Origin: Parerythrobacter_A sp963761775
GTDB lineage: Bacteria > Pseudomonadota > Alphaproteobacteria > Sphingomonadales > Sphingomonadaceae
DNA length: 64,000 bases
Reading direction: 5' to 3'
Assembly (NCBI GenBank): GCA_963761775.1
Contig: CAVXIF010000012.1
Coordinates: 296,812 to 360,811 of the forward strand
Positions 9,523 through 17,582 of this stretch are shown piece by piece (position 1 is the first letter of the stretch; each line of letters begins with the position of its first letter). The position numbers were made by a program, and so were the translations under genes. The notes beneath the pieces were generated by a model. It did no database searches, was not told the origin of the DNA, and saw only the letters and a list, made by a program, of their open reading frames with translations.

Positions 9523-10446
9523 TTACAGCCTTCTGTCGAAACGCCAGTCGCGCACGCGCTTCCATTTATCGTAAAACTCTGGTGGCAAATTGAAAGGGGC
9601 GGCCAGCTTGACCGCCGCAATGGCGACCTCGGCATGGCGATCGGCCTGTGCGCGATTGGCATCGGTGATACCCGACTGCGTAACGACGCGCGGCGTGCCT
9701 TTCAGCGACCCGTCCGCATTCATGTCCCACGCCAGCACCGTCACGAGGCGCTCCGCATCGAGGCCGGACGGTGCCTTGCCGCGCCAGTGCGGCTTGAGCT
9801 GGCGGTTGATGGCAGAACTCAGCGCGGCCTGTTCGCGCGCGCCGAAGGTCGCAGCGGGCGCGCGGGTTTCGGTGCTGGTGGCGGAAGAGCCGATGCCTGC
9901 TGTAAAGGCATCGTCGAGACGGCTTGCACCGCTACGTGCGACGGGTGTCGAAGGTTTTGCCGCAGGGGCGCTTCTGGCACTGGGCTGCGAGCGGGGCTGG
10001 CTGCGTGATCGACTGGGCGGTTGACTGCGCGGTTGCTTGGGCGCTTGGGCGCGGCGGGTAGGTCGCGCACTTGGACGGCTTCGTGGTGTCGCCTGTGCCG
10101 TCGGACGGGTCACGGGCCGCGACGGGGCAACGGTTTCGACGGCACGCGGCGCCGGATCGACTTGGGCGGGTGCGGGGACAAGCGGCGGGGCAGGCGTGTC
10201 GCTCAAGGTCGGTGCAGCCGCAGCCCGGCTTTCGGGAACGGGCTCCGGCGCGGCGCTGGTCAGGCCGACCTCCTGCGACAGGCTGACCGTCACGCGCTGT
10301 TCGGGCGGCGGCGCGGGATCGGCGGTGGCGAATTGCATTGCCAGCGCGGCCAACACGGCGAGATGCAGCACCACCGCAATCGCCAGTCCGGCGATTTCCT
10401 CTGGGCGAAGGCGTGCTGTGTTCATTGCAGCAGGGCTATTCCGCAT
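9523..10446 (-). CDS. tolA: TolA-type cell envelope protein
   Basis: TolA spans the periplasm and transmits the TolQR proton-motive force to TolB-Pal. The product has a short cytoplasmic N-terminus, one membrane span (GLAIAVVLHLAVLAALAMQF), a long Pro-, Arg- and Ser-rich middle (about residues 70-190) and a C-terminal globular domain (INRQLKPHWRGKAPSG to NLPPEFYDKWKRVRDW). The middle replaces the Ala/Lys/Glu helix of enterobacterial TolA, as usual in alphaproteobacteria. Start: ATG 10446 overlaps the tolR end by 11 bases; an alternative ATG (MNTARL) at 10425 fits slightly better. Position between tolR and tolB confirms identity. Confidence 0.9.
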   Translation of the reverse strand: MRNSPAAMNTARLRPEEIAGLAIAVVLHLAVLAALAMQFATADPAPPPEQRVTVSLSQEVGLTSAAPEPVPESRAAAAPTLSDTPAPPLVPAPAQVDPAPRAVETVAPSRPVTRPTAQATPRSRPSARPTRRAQAPKQPRSQPPSRSRSQPRSQPSARSAPAAKPSTPVARSGASRLDDAFTAGIGSSATSTETRAPAATFGAREQAALSSAINRQLKPHWRGKAPSGLDAERLVTVLAWDMNADGSLKGTPRVVTQSGITDANRAQADRHAEVAIAAVKLAAPFNLPPEFYDKWKRVRDWRFDRRL

Positions 10447-10957
10447 CGCCTGAACCGGCGATGGCTGCGCTATCGGAACGCGTCTCTATTGCGGGCGCAG
10501 CTGCAACCGGCATCGCCGCGGCGGCCTGCGTAACCAGCGCGATGCGCGTGAAGCCAGCACGGTTCAATTCGCCCATCACCCCCATCACGCGTCCGTAATC
10601 GAGCGTCCGGTCGGCGCGCAGCGTCACCGCCGGTCGCTGCCCGTCCGCACCCGGTCCGATCGCCGCCAGCGCAGCAGGTAATGCGCCTGCCCCGAGCGCT
10701 TCCTCGTCGAGATAGATCACGCCATCATTCGCGATGCTCAAAGTTACCGGCTCGGTTTCCTCGGGCAATGCATCGGCGCGGCTATCGGGCAGGTCGACCG
10801 GAACGCCGGTGGTCAGCAGCGGCGCGGTGACCATGAAGATGATGAGCAGCACCAGCATCACATCCACAAACGGCGTGACATTGATCTCCGCCATCGGCGC
10901 ACGCCGCGCCCCGCGCGTTCGTCGTCCACCGCCGACCGTGGCCACGCCCATCGCCAT
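10436..10957 (-). CDS. tolR: TolR / ExbD-type proton channel subunit
   Basis: 173 residues. A basic N-terminus (RRTRGARRAPMAEINVTP) precedes a single membrane span, FVDVMLVLLIIFMVTAPLL, whose Asp is the conserved proton-carrying residue. A periplasmic domain follows and ends in a poorly conserved Ala-rich tail. With TolQ it forms the stator that energises TolA. One base separates it from tolQ upstream and it overlaps tolA downstream, typical of coupled translation. Confidence 0.94.
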   Translation of the reverse strand: MAMGVATVGGGRRTRGARRAPMAEINVTPFVDVMLVLLIIFMVTAPLLTTGVPVDLPDSRADALPEETEPVTLSIANDGVIYLDEEALGAGALPAALAAIGPGADGQRPAVTLRADRTLDYGRVMGVMGELNRAGFTRIALVTQAAAAMPVAAAPAIETRSDSAAIAGSGDAE

Positions 10958-10958
10958 G

Positions 10959-11681
10959 TTACAACCGCTCCAGCTGGCGGCTCAGCGCCGCGTGCAGCCG
11001 GTCCGCAAACCGGTGCAGCCGCGCTTCGTAGGCGTTCACCGAATGGCTGAAGCGGTTATAGGCGATGACGGCGGGGATGGCGGCAAACAGGCCGATGGCG
11101 GTGGCGAACAACGCCTCCGAAATGCCCGGGGCAACCACCGCGAGCGAGCTGTTCTGCTGCGCCCCGATCTGGAAAAAGCTGTTCATGATGCCCCATACCG
11201 TGCCGAACAGGCCCACAAACGGCGCGACCGAGCCGACCGTGGCGAGGAAGGTCAGGCGCGTCGCCAGCCCTTCCGCTTCCTCGGCGACCTGGCCTTCCAT
11301 CGCCTGCGCCAGCCGTTGCCGCACCCCGTCGCGGTCGCGGTCGGCAGGCGCGGTCTTGGTGGAGCGCCGCCATTCGGCAAACGCCACGCCCGCCACGCGC
11401 GCCGACGGGATGTTGTCGCGCGCCTTGTCGCGGGCCAGCGCCTCGAAATCGTCGCTTTGCCAGAAGGCGTTCTCGAACGTGGTGCTCTTGGCGCGCACCC
11501 GCCGCATGCGCAGGACGAAACCGACGATAATCATCCAGCTCCAGATGCTGGCGAGGATCAGGCCGACCATCACCGCCTGCACCACGATATCGGCGTCGAG
11601 GAACAGTTCCAGCGGGTCGAGCCGTGTCGATGGCGCGGCGGCAATGGGGGCGGTGGCGGCGAGTAAGTCGAAAACGGTCAT
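10959..11681 (-). CDS. tolQ: TolQ / MotA-ExbB-type proton channel subunit
   Basis: 240 residues with the three-span topology of TolQ: one span near residues 30-57 (VQAVMVGLILASIWSWMIIV) and two in the C-terminal half (FLATVGSVAPFVGLFGTVWG, LFATAIGLFAAIPAVIAYN). The glycine-rich TVGSVAPFVGLFGTVWGIM is the family signature. It forms the inner membrane ring around TolR. Its ATG overlaps the end of ybgC by four bases (ATGA), so ybgC and tolQ are translationally coupled. Confidence 0.95.
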   Translation of the reverse strand: MTVFDLLAATAPIAAAPSTRLDPLELFLDADIVVQAVMVGLILASIWSWMIIVGFVLRMRRVRAKSTTFENAFWQSDDFEALARDKARDNIPSARVAGVAFAEWRRSTKTAPADRDRDGVRQRLAQAMEGQVAEEAEGLATRLTFLATVGSVAPFVGLFGTVWGIMNSFFQIGAQQNSSLAVVAPGISEALFATAIGLFAAIPAVIAYNRFSHSVNAYEARLHRFADRLHAALSRQLERL

Positions 11682-12154
11682 CGTGTTCCGGTATCCAGAG
11701 CGGGTTCTTCAAGGAAGGTGGCAAAGGCGTCGCGCCATGCTTCGGGCTGGCGGACCGGGCGGCCATCGGGGGCAACGAAGCCCACACGCAGGTCGATATC
11801 GGCCAACAGGGTCCCGTCATCGAGACGCGTCGCGTATTGCAGCATGCGGACGCTGGCGGCGCGCATCTGCGTGCATCGGGTCTCGATCAGTACGTCATCG
11901 TCCAGCCGCGCCGGGCGGCGATAGCGGATGGCAAGATCGGCAACGGCATAGGCACCCGTCCCCGCCTCGATTGCCGCGCGCTGGTCGATCTGCAGGCATC
12001 GCAACAGGTCCGACCGCGCCCGTTCGAACCAGCGCAGGTAGTTGGCGTGATAGACCACCCCCGACAGGTCCGTATCCTCGTAATAGGCGCGCACGGCATA
12101 GAGGTGGCGGGTGCCGTCGATAAGACCGTCAGGGGGAGCGGGAAGCGCGGACAT
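11678..12154 (-). CDS. ybgC: YbgC-type acyl-CoA thioesterase of the tol-pal operon
   Basis: A 158-residue hotdog-fold thioesterase. The YbgC/4-hydroxybenzoyl-CoA thioesterase signature is clear: YYEDTDLSGVVYHANYLRWF carries the catalytic Asp, followed by ERARSDLLRC. YbgC heads most tol-pal operons and acts on acyl-CoA or acyl-ACP; its link to envelope constriction is not settled. First gene of the operon, with about 110 bases of non-coding DNA to the HIT gene, so the operon promoter probably lies at 12155-12266. Confidence 0.92.
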   Translation of the reverse strand: MSALPAPPDGLIDGTRHLYAVRAYYEDTDLSGVVYHANYLRWFERARSDLLRCLQIDQRAAIEAGTGAYAVADLAIRYRRPARLDDDVLIETRCTQMRAASVRMLQYATRLDDGTLLADIDLRVGFVAPDGRPVRQPEAWRDAFATFLEEPALDTGTR

Positions 12155-12266
12155 TGCGGATTGTGCATTAGCGACTGCGCTGGCGCGGCGGCAAACGAAA
12201 CATGCGCTGTACAGACGTTCCGAAAGGCAGGCCGTGCCGCACCTGCGGCAGGTCTACTCTCGCATT

Positions 12267-12650
12267 CTATGACCTGCGCGCCAGCATCGGCCCCAGCGGT
12301 TCGCCGCCGAACAGATGGACATGCAGGTGCGGCACTTCCTGATGGCCATGCGCGCCGATATTGGCGAGCAGGCGATAGCCGGGTTCCACCAGGTTCAGGT
12401 CGCGCGCAACCGTGCCAACGGCGCGCATAAACCCGGCGATTTCCGCTTCGCTGGCGTCGCGCGAAAAGTCGTCGAAGCTGACATACGGCCCCTTCGGAAT
12501 GACCAGTACATGCACCGGTGCCTGCGGATTGATATCCTCGAAGGCGAGCGCATGATCATCTTCATACACCGTCTTCGCCGGGATCTCGCCGCGCAGGATC
12601 CTGGCGAAGATGTTGTCGTCGTCATACGGCTGGGTTGCGTCGATCGGCAT
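12267..12650 (-). CDS. histidine triad (HIT) nucleotide-binding protein
   Basis: 127 residues, full length for the HINT branch. The N-terminal NIFARILRGEIPAKTVYEDD and the C-terminal active site HLHVHLFGG (His-x-His-x-His-x-x) are both present. HINT proteins hydrolyse adenosine phosphoramidates and related nucleotidyl conjugates; the physiological substrate is rarely known. It overlaps the end of hisE and is probably the last gene of the histidine transcript. hisE-HIT adjacency is common in alphaproteobacteria. Confidence 0.92.
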   Translation of the reverse strand: MPIDATQPYDDDNIFARILRGEIPAKTVYEDDHALAFEDINPQAPVHVLVIPKGPYVSFDDFSRDASEAEIAGFMRAVGTVARDLNLVEPGYRLLANIGAHGHQEVPHLHVHLFGGEPLGPMLARRS

Positions 12651-12979
12651 CAGCGTCCTCTTGCGGCTTTCTCGTCAAGGCCGGACACCCCGTCGCGCCT
12701 GTCCAGTTCGGCCAGCACATCGGCCAGCGGCACATCCTTCGCGCGCAGCAGCACCAGCAGGTGGAATAGCAGGTCCGCCGCTTCCGCCGTCAGCTCTTCG
12801 CGTGTGCCGGACAGGGCAGCGACAACCATTTCTACCGCTTCCTCCCCCAGCTTGCGCGCGGGCAGCGCCGGAGCATCGGCCAGCAATCTGGCGACGTAGG
12901 ACGACGCAGCGTCGCTTGTGCTACGGTCGGCGATGACCCGTTCGAGGCGGGCCAGTGTTTCGGGTGCGGGTGCGTCCAT
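12650..12979 (-). CDS. hisE: phosphoribosyl-ATP pyrophosphatase HisE
   Basis: Second step of histidine synthesis: hydrolysis of phosphoribosyl-ATP to phosphoribosyl-AMP. The 109-residue all-alpha protein has the family core ARKLGEEAVEMVVAALSG and EAADLLFHLLVLLRAKDVPL with the metal-binding Glu and Asp residues. It is a stand-alone HisE rather than a HisIE fusion; no hisI is visible in the window. It touches the HIT gene downstream. Confidence 0.94.
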   Translation of the reverse strand: MDAPAPETLARLERVIADRSTSDAASSYVARLLADAPALPARKLGEEAVEMVVAALSGTREELTAEAADLLFHLLVLLRAKDVPLADVLAELDRRDGVSGLDEKAARGR

Positions 12980-13012
12980 CGCGCCGGACCATGATGGCCG
13001 TGATACGATTGG

Positions 13013-13195
13013 TCAATCGCCCGAAGGCGGCTCGTCCCGATCGATGCGCGATTTGGCGAATTGTCGCCCGACCACCAGGCCGAGGAGGCCCAGCCCGAAC
13101 AGCGCGATATTGCTGGGTTCGGGGATCGCCGCGCTGTCCTTTGCGGCCAGCGGCGCGGCTGTCAGCAGAACGGCAAGAGCGGGGAAAAAGCGCAT
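13013..13195 (-). CDS. 60-residue PEP-CTERM anchor mini-protein
   Basis: The product is almost nothing but two sorting signals: an N-terminal signal peptide (MRFFPALAVLLTAAPLAAK) and, about nine residues later, a PEP-CTERM anchor (IPEPSNIALFGLGLLGLVVG) ending in a basic tail (RQFAKSRIDRDE). PEP-CTERM tails are recognised by exosortase. After both are processed hardly any mature peptide would remain. It sits between hisF and hisE on the same strand and is probably co-transcribed with them. I assign no function. Confidence 0.8.
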   Translation of the reverse strand: MRFFPALAVLLTAAPLAAKDSAAIPEPSNIALFGLGLLGLVVGRQFAKSRIDRDEPPSGD

Positions 13196-13263
13196 GGCTG
13201 CCTGATGACATCCGCACCATCGCCGACAAGCGCGTCCGCGCGACTGTCCCGACTTGGCACCGC

Positions 13264-14058
13264 TCAGGCGGCAGGTGTTACGGCTCGCGCAGGCCCCACT
13301 TCTCGCGCAGGAAGTCCGGCGGCGCGAAGGGCAGCGTGCGCTTCGGCAATCGAGTGTTGGCCGAAATGGAAGATCGAGGCGGCGAGCACCGCGCTGGCAT
13401 GGCCTTTCGTCACGCCTTCGACCAAATGGTCCAGCGTCCCTACCCCGCCGCTGGCGATGACCGGTACCGATACCGCGTCGGCGATAGTGCGGGTCAGCGC
13501 GAGATCATAACCCGCCTTGGTGCCGTCGCCGTCCATCGAGGTAACGAGCAATTCGCCCGCGCCCAGTTCGGCAAGCTTGACGGCATGCTCCACCGCGTCG
13601 ACGCCTGTGGGTCTGCGCCCGCCATGCGTGAAGATTTCCCATCGCCCCGTCGATACCGCGCGCGCATCGACCGACGCGACGACGCACTGGCTGCCGAAGC
13701 GTGCCGCGATCTCGCCGACCAGTTCGGGCCGCGCCACCGCCGCGCTGTTTACCGCGACCTTGTCCGCGCCCGCCAGCAGCAGCGCACGGGCATCGTCGGC
13801 ACTGCGCACTCCGCCCCCGACAGTCAGCGGCATGAAGCACACCGCCGCCGTTCGCCGCACGATATCGAGCAGCGTCCCGCGCCCTTCGTGCGTGGCCGAA
13901 ATATCCAGAAAACACAGCTCGTCCGCCCCCGCCGCGTCGTAGGCCCGCGCCTGTTCGACCGGATCGCCCGCATCGACCAGATCGACGAAGTTTACCCCCT
14001 TCACCACGCGCCCCTCCGCCATATCGAGGCACGGTATGACGCGCACGCGGACGGTCAT
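13264..14058 (-). CDS. hisF: imidazole glycerol phosphate synthase cyclase subunit HisF
   Basis: HisF takes ammonia from HisH and converts PRFAR to imidazole glycerol phosphate and AICAR. The 264-residue TIM barrel shows VRVIPCLDMAEGRVVKGVNF (catalytic Asp of the first strand), the phosphate sites LTVGGGVRSADDAR and PVIASGGVGTLDHLVEG, and VVASVDARAV. Slightly longer than usual at the C-terminus. Its start overlaps the stop of the small membrane protein gene upstream (ATGA). Confidence 0.96.
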   Translation of the reverse strand: MTVRVRVIPCLDMAEGRVVKGVNFVDLVDAGDPVEQARAYDAAGADELCFLDISATHEGRGTLLDIVRRTAAVCFMPLTVGGGVRSADDARALLLAGADKVAVNSAAVARPELVGEIAARFGSQCVVASVDARAVSTGRWEIFTHGGRRPTGVDAVEHAVKLAELGAGELLVTSMDGDGTKAGYDLALTRTIADAVSVPVIASGGVGTLDHLVEGVTKGHASAVLAASIFHFGQHSIAEAHAALRAAGLPAREVGPARAVTPAA

Positions 14059-14330
14059 GTCTGGGCCGGAAGGTTTATGGTCACGGTCGTTTTCCGTTCG
14101 CCGCTGCCCAGGGCAGGATACAGCGCGGCGACGATGAACGGCGCGACCAGACCAAAGCCCGCCGCCAACGCCCCCGGAGCCGGACCGCTATACCGATCCG
14201 CAGCCAGAAAAGCAGACGCAGCGAACACGAAGGAAATGAGGCCAAGCAACAGCCCCGCGACCGCCCCAATCGTGCCCCAGCCGGTGGCGAGCCACAGCAG
14301 CGGGCTTACCAGAAACCAGGCTCTGGTCAT
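14055..14330 (-). CDS. small membrane protein inside the his operon
   Basis: 91 residues with three hydrophobic segments (about 5-22, 22-46 and 55-72), ending TVTINLPAQT. Not a histidine enzyme and not a family I recognise. It sits between hisA and hisF on the same strand and overlaps hisF by four bases, so it is almost certainly co-transcribed and translationally coupled. Codon use matches the neighbours. A role in the pathway is not implied by the sequence. Confidence 0.7.
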   Translation of the reverse strand: MTRAWFLVSPLLWLATGWGTIGAVAGLLLGLISFVFAASAFLAADRYSGPAPGALAAGFGLVAPFIVAALYPALGSGERKTTVTINLPAQT

Positions 14331-14373
14331 TTATTCTCCCCAGCTCTGCCGGGAAGGATCAAGCTCGCCCGGA

Positions 14374-15114
14374 TCACGCCCGCGCCCCGGCCTTTCGGGC
14401 CATCGCCAACGCCGCTGCAAGGTCCAGCCTTCCGTCATACAGCGCACGGCCCGTAATCACGCCCTCGATCCCGTCCTGCGCGTGCATCGACAGGATGTGG
14501 ATATCGTCCAGCCCCTTCACGCCGCCGCTCGCGATGACGGGCAGGTCGGTGCGATGCGCAAGTTCCAGCGTCGCGTCGATATTGCAGCCCTTGAGCATCC
14601 CGTCGCGCCCGATATCGGTGAACAGCAGCGCGGCGACGCCCGCATCTTCGAACCGGCGCGCCATGTCATGCACCGGCACGTCGGACTGCGCGGCCCAGCC
14701 GTCGGTGGCCACCATACCGTCGCGCGCATCGACCGCCACCACGATGCCGCCTTCGTATTCGCGCGCCACCGCCTTCACGAAATCGGGGTCTTTCAGCGCG
14801 GCGGTCCCGATGACGATGCGCGCCACGCCCGCCTCGAACCAGCCCGCCACATCTGCAGGCGTGCGAATACCACCGCCCAGCTGCACGTGGCCGGGAAAAG
14901 CCGCCACGATGGCCTCCACCGCCGAGCGATTTACCGCGCTGCCTGCGAACGAGCCGTCGAGATCGACGACGTGCAGATGCTCCGCGCCCGCCTCGGCGAA
15001 CAGTACGGCCTGCGCGGCGGGATCGTCGCCATAGACGGTTGCGCGGTCCATATCCCCTTCAGCGAGACGGACGACCTGTCCGGCCTTGAGGTCGATTGCG
15101 GGAAAGACGATCAT
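14374..15114 (-). CDS. hisA: ProFAR isomerase HisA
   Basis: HisA isomerises the aminoaldose ProFAR to the aminoketose PRFAR. 246 residues, TIM barrel related to HisF: FPAIDLKAGQVVRLAEGDMD holds the catalytic Asp, LGGGIRTPADVAGWFEAG the first phosphate loop, and LPVIASGGVKGLDDIH the second. VVAVDARDGMVATDGW matches the second catalytic Asp region. Thirteen bases separate it from hisH upstream, in the order hisH-hisA-hisF typical of the pathway. Confidence 0.96.
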   Translation of the reverse strand: MIVFPAIDLKAGQVVRLAEGDMDRATVYGDDPAAQAVLFAEAGAEHLHVVDLDGSFAGSAVNRSAVEAIVAAFPGHVQLGGGIRTPADVAGWFEAGVARIVIGTAALKDPDFVKAVAREYEGGIVVAVDARDGMVATDGWAAQSDVPVHDMARRFEDAGVAALLFTDIGRDGMLKGCNIDATLELAHRTDLPVIASGGVKGLDDIHILSMHAQDGIEGVITGRALYDGRLDLAAALAMARKAGARA

Positions 15115-15127
15115 GCCAATGTCTCCA

Positions 15128-15730
15128 TCACGGGCGCCACTCCATAAAACGCTGAAGAAACGCCAGCCCGTAGCCCTGGCTTTTTTCCGGGTGGAACTGG
15201 ACGCCGATGGCCGTGCCGGTCCGCACCGCCGCCGTCACCGGACCGCCGTGATCGGTCGTGGCGCAAACTCCCTCGTGCCCTCGAAATGCATAACCGTGCA
15301 GAAAATACGCTTCGCCCGCCGCGACCAGCGTTTCCCCGTCGACGGGTTGCACCATGTTCCAGCCCATATGCGGCACCTTTACGCCATCGGAAGGTTGCAA
15401 CGGTTCGACGGTACCGGGCACCCAGCCCAGCCCGCGATGCCGCCCCTGCTCCTGCCCGTACTCCGCCATCAGCTGCATCCCCACGCAGATACCGAGAAAC
15501 GGCACGCCGTCCTCCAAAACGCGCTGCTCCATCGTTTCCACCATATCGGGCAGCGCGGACAATCCCTGCATACAGGCCGCGAACGACCCCACACCGGGCA
15601 GCACGATGCGGTCTGCCTTGGCAACCTGCGCCGCATCGTCGGTCACCAGCACCGGCGCGCCGACGGCTTTCAGTGCGTTCTCGACGGAGTGGAGGTTGCC
15701 TGCGCCATAGTCGATCAGGGCGAGTGTCAT
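15128..15730 (-). CDS. hisH: imidazole glycerol phosphate synthase glutaminase subunit HisH
   Basis: HisH hydrolyses glutamine and channels ammonia to HisF. 200 residues from ATG 15730. The class I glutaminase triad is visible: nucleophile Cys in FLGICVGMQLM, and His and Glu in GVQFHPEKSQ. The N-terminus ALIDYGAGNLHSVENAL is diagnostic. The frame is open further upstream, through a repeated element (to 15943), but that part is repeat-derived; MTLALIDYGAGN is the family start. Confidence 0.96.
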   Translation of the reverse strand: MTLALIDYGAGNLHSVENALKAVGAPVLVTDDAAQVAKADRIVLPGVGSFAACMQGLSALPDMVETMEQRVLEDGVPFLGICVGMQLMAEYGQEQGRHRGLGWVPGTVEPLQPSDGVKVPHMGWNMVQPVDGETLVAAGEAYFLHGYAFRGHEGVCATTDHGGPVTAAVRTGTAIGVQFHPEKSQGYGLAFLQRFMEWRP

Positions 15731-15740
15731 GGGTTTTGTC

Positions 15741-15949
15741 TGCTCGCTAACGCTCGGGGCGGTGCCATCCCGCTCCCCCTCCCGACCACCCATGGCAATA
15801 TACTTTGTGGGTGGTCGGGAGGGGGCGTGGGACGGCACAGCGAGGGAGGCCGGATGGCCGACCGTACCCCACAAAAACTCCGGGAGGGGGAGCGGGATGG
15901 CACAGCACTCGAGCGTCAGCGAGCAAACAAAGAGCCAAGTCACCCACCA
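15741..15949. repeat. composite inverted repeat between hisB and hisH
   Basis: Two outer arms of about 50 bases (near 15741-15788 and 15890-15945) are inverted copies of one another: each contains GCTCGCT, ACGCTCG and the run GTGCCATCCCGCTCCCCCTC read towards the centre. Between them lies a tight perfect hairpin, CCTCCCGACCACCCA paired with its complement across a 14-17 base loop (15778-15826). A further direct copy of the GGGAGGGGG-GGGA-GGCACAGC module follows. No transposase is present, so it resembles a REP/MITE-type element and could fold into long RNA stems in the hisB-hisH transcript. Confidence 0.7.
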
Positions 15950-16548
15950 AGCTGGCCCTTGGTGCTCGGCACAGCATCGCCCTTGCGCGCGTCCCGCTCC
16001 ACCGCTTGCCGCAGCGCGCGGGCGAAGCCCTTGTAGATCGCTTCGCAGATGTGGTGGTTGTTAACACCATACAGCAGTTCGACATGCAGCGTCAGTCCCG
16101 CCGCCTGTGCGACCGAATGGAACCAGTGCTCGATCAGTTCGGTGTCCCATTCGCCCAGCTTTTCCTGGCTGAAACCCGCGCGCCACACCAGGAACGGGCG
16201 GCCCGAAATGTCCAGCGCCACCCGCGCCAGCGTCTCGTCCATCGGCGAATAGGCCAGGCCGTATCGCCCGATTCCCGCCTTCTCCCCCAACGCCTCGGCA
16301 AACGCCTGCCCCAGCGCGATCGCGCTGTCTTCGGTGGTGTGGTGCTGGTCCACATGCAGATCGCCGTCGATCCGCATGGCGATGTCGATCAGCGAATGGC
16401 GGCTGACCTGTTCGACCATATGGTCGAGGAAGCCGATGCCGGTGGAGACGTCGTATTGCCCCGTCCCGTCCAGATCGACGGTGATCGCGATCTTCGTTTC
16501 GGCGGTGTCGCGGCGGATGGTTGCGGTTCGTGGGGCGGAGGGGTGCAT
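15940..16548 (-). CDS. hisB: imidazoleglycerol-phosphate dehydratase HisB
   Basis: Dehydrates imidazole glycerol phosphate to imidazole acetol phosphate. 202 residues, monofunctional type. The metal-binding motifs are intact: GIGFLDHMVEQVSRHS, VDQHHTTEDSAIALG and GVNNHHICEAIYKGFARAL. First his gene of this minus-strand cluster; about 210 bases of repeat separate it from hisH, so whether both share one transcript is open. The last codons overlap the repeat edge. Confidence 0.95.
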   Translation of the reverse strand: MHPSAPRTATIRRDTAETKIAITVDLDGTGQYDVSTGIGFLDHMVEQVSRHSLIDIAMRIDGDLHVDQHHTTEDSAIALGQAFAEALGEKAGIGRYGLAYSPMDETLARVALDISGRPFLVWRAGFSQEKLGEWDTELIEHWFHSVAQAAGLTLHVELLYGVNNHHICEAIYKGFARALRQAVERDARKGDAVPSTKGQLGG

Positions 16549-16665
16549 GCCGGTTCCGGTAGCGGGTGCTGTACGGGTTGGGCAACCGCAGATACGATAG
16601 CCTGTCGGCCCGCCGCATCATTTGCGCACTTGACCCCGCCCCCGCCCGCCGCCACCTGCTGTGCC

Positions 16666-17166
16666 ATGAGCGAAGACACGCCCGACAGCCTGATCCCCTA
16701 TGACGACATCGTGCAGGAGGCCCTGCGCGCCGTGGTCGGCAATGTGCTGCGCGAAATACAGGACGGCGGCAGCGAATTGCCGGGCACGCACCATTTCTAC
16801 ATCACGTTCAAGACCGCGGCGGCAGGCGTCGATATCCCCGATTCGCTGCGCGAACGCTTCCCCGACGAGATGACCATCGTGCTGCAGAACAAGTTCTGGG
16901 ATCTGGAAGTGCGCGATGACGAATTCGGCGTCGGCCTCACCTTCAACCAGATCCCCGCCAAGCTGACCGTGCCCTATGCCGCGATCACCAGCTTCGTCGA
17001 TCCGGCGGTGGATTTCGGCCTGCAATTCCAGGCCAGCGTGGCCGACATGGCGCCGGAACATGCCGGTGCGGGCGAGAATGACGCGGTAGACGCGGATACC
17101 GCAGAAGCCGAGCCGATCGAGGATGGCAGCAATGTCGTGACCGTCGATTTCGGGCGGAAGAAATAA
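16666..17166 (+). CDS. sspB: SspB-type ClpXP adaptor (alphaproteobacterial)
   Basis: SspB tethers ssrA-tagged and some regulatory proteins to ClpXP. 166 residues from ATG 16666. The alpha-type SspB fold is recognisable in HHFYITFKTAAAGVDIPDSL, FPDEMTIVLQNKFWDLEV and VGLTFNQIPAKLTVPYAAIT, followed by a disordered acidic linker and a C-terminal tail VVTVDFGRKK of the kind that docks on ClpX. The frame extends upstream of 16666 only across the antisense hisB gene, so that part is not coding. Overlaps the next gene by one base. Confidence 0.93.
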   Translation: MSEDTPDSLIPYDDIVQEALRAVVGNVLREIQDGGSELPGTHHFYITFKTAAAGVDIPDSLRERFPDEMTIVLQNKFWDLEVRDDEFGVGLTFNQIPAKLTVPYAAITSFVDPAVDFGLQFQASVADMAPEHAGAGENDAVDADTAEAEPIEDGSNVVTVDFGRKK

Positions 17167-17528
17167 TGGCGCGGATGAAGCGGACCAAGAAGGGCAATGT
17201 CGCCGGACCGTCCGACAATCCGGCAGCCAACCTGCTGTTCGCCGATATCATGGTCCGCACCGGCTCCTATGCGTTCAAGCAGATCATGCAGCGCCGGATG
17301 CTGAGGGACCGCTACGACAGGCAGACCGCGAAAGAAATCGTCAACAAGCGGTCGCTGGCAAAAACCGCCACGTCGTTCGTCGTGGCAAAGGTCGCCACGA
17401 AATCGCTGCCCGGCGCGCTGGTGGTCGGCGGCGGGATGCTGGTCAAGACGCTGTTCGACCGCAGCCAGTCACATCGCGCGGCGAAAAAGGCGGGCGATGC
17501 TGCACTGGCGGAACGTATCGAGGACTAG
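17166..17528 (+). CDS. small conserved hypothetical protein
   Basis: 120 residues: basic N-terminus (MARMKRTKKGN), a helical middle (FKQIMQRRMLRDRYDRQTAK) and a weakly hydrophobic glycine-rich stretch (LPGALVVGGGMLVKTLF) before a charged C-terminus. I cannot name the family. The start overlaps the sspB stop by one base, so the two are coupled. Membrane association through the hydrophobic segment is possible but marginal. Confidence 0.65.
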   Translation: MARMKRTKKGNVAGPSDNPAANLLFADIMVRTGSYAFKQIMQRRMLRDRYDRQTAKEIVNKRSLAKTATSFVVAKVATKSLPGALVVGGGMLVKTLFDRSQSHRAAKKAGDAALAERIED

Positions 17529-17582
17529 CGCGCCTGTTCGTGCGCAGTTGATATCCGGCCCAGCTTGCTGGCATGGAGGCGT

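Noticed and set aside
16549..16665. Upstream extension of sspB to 15805
   Set aside because: The extension runs antisense through hisB and the repeat; the SspB family start is at 16666.
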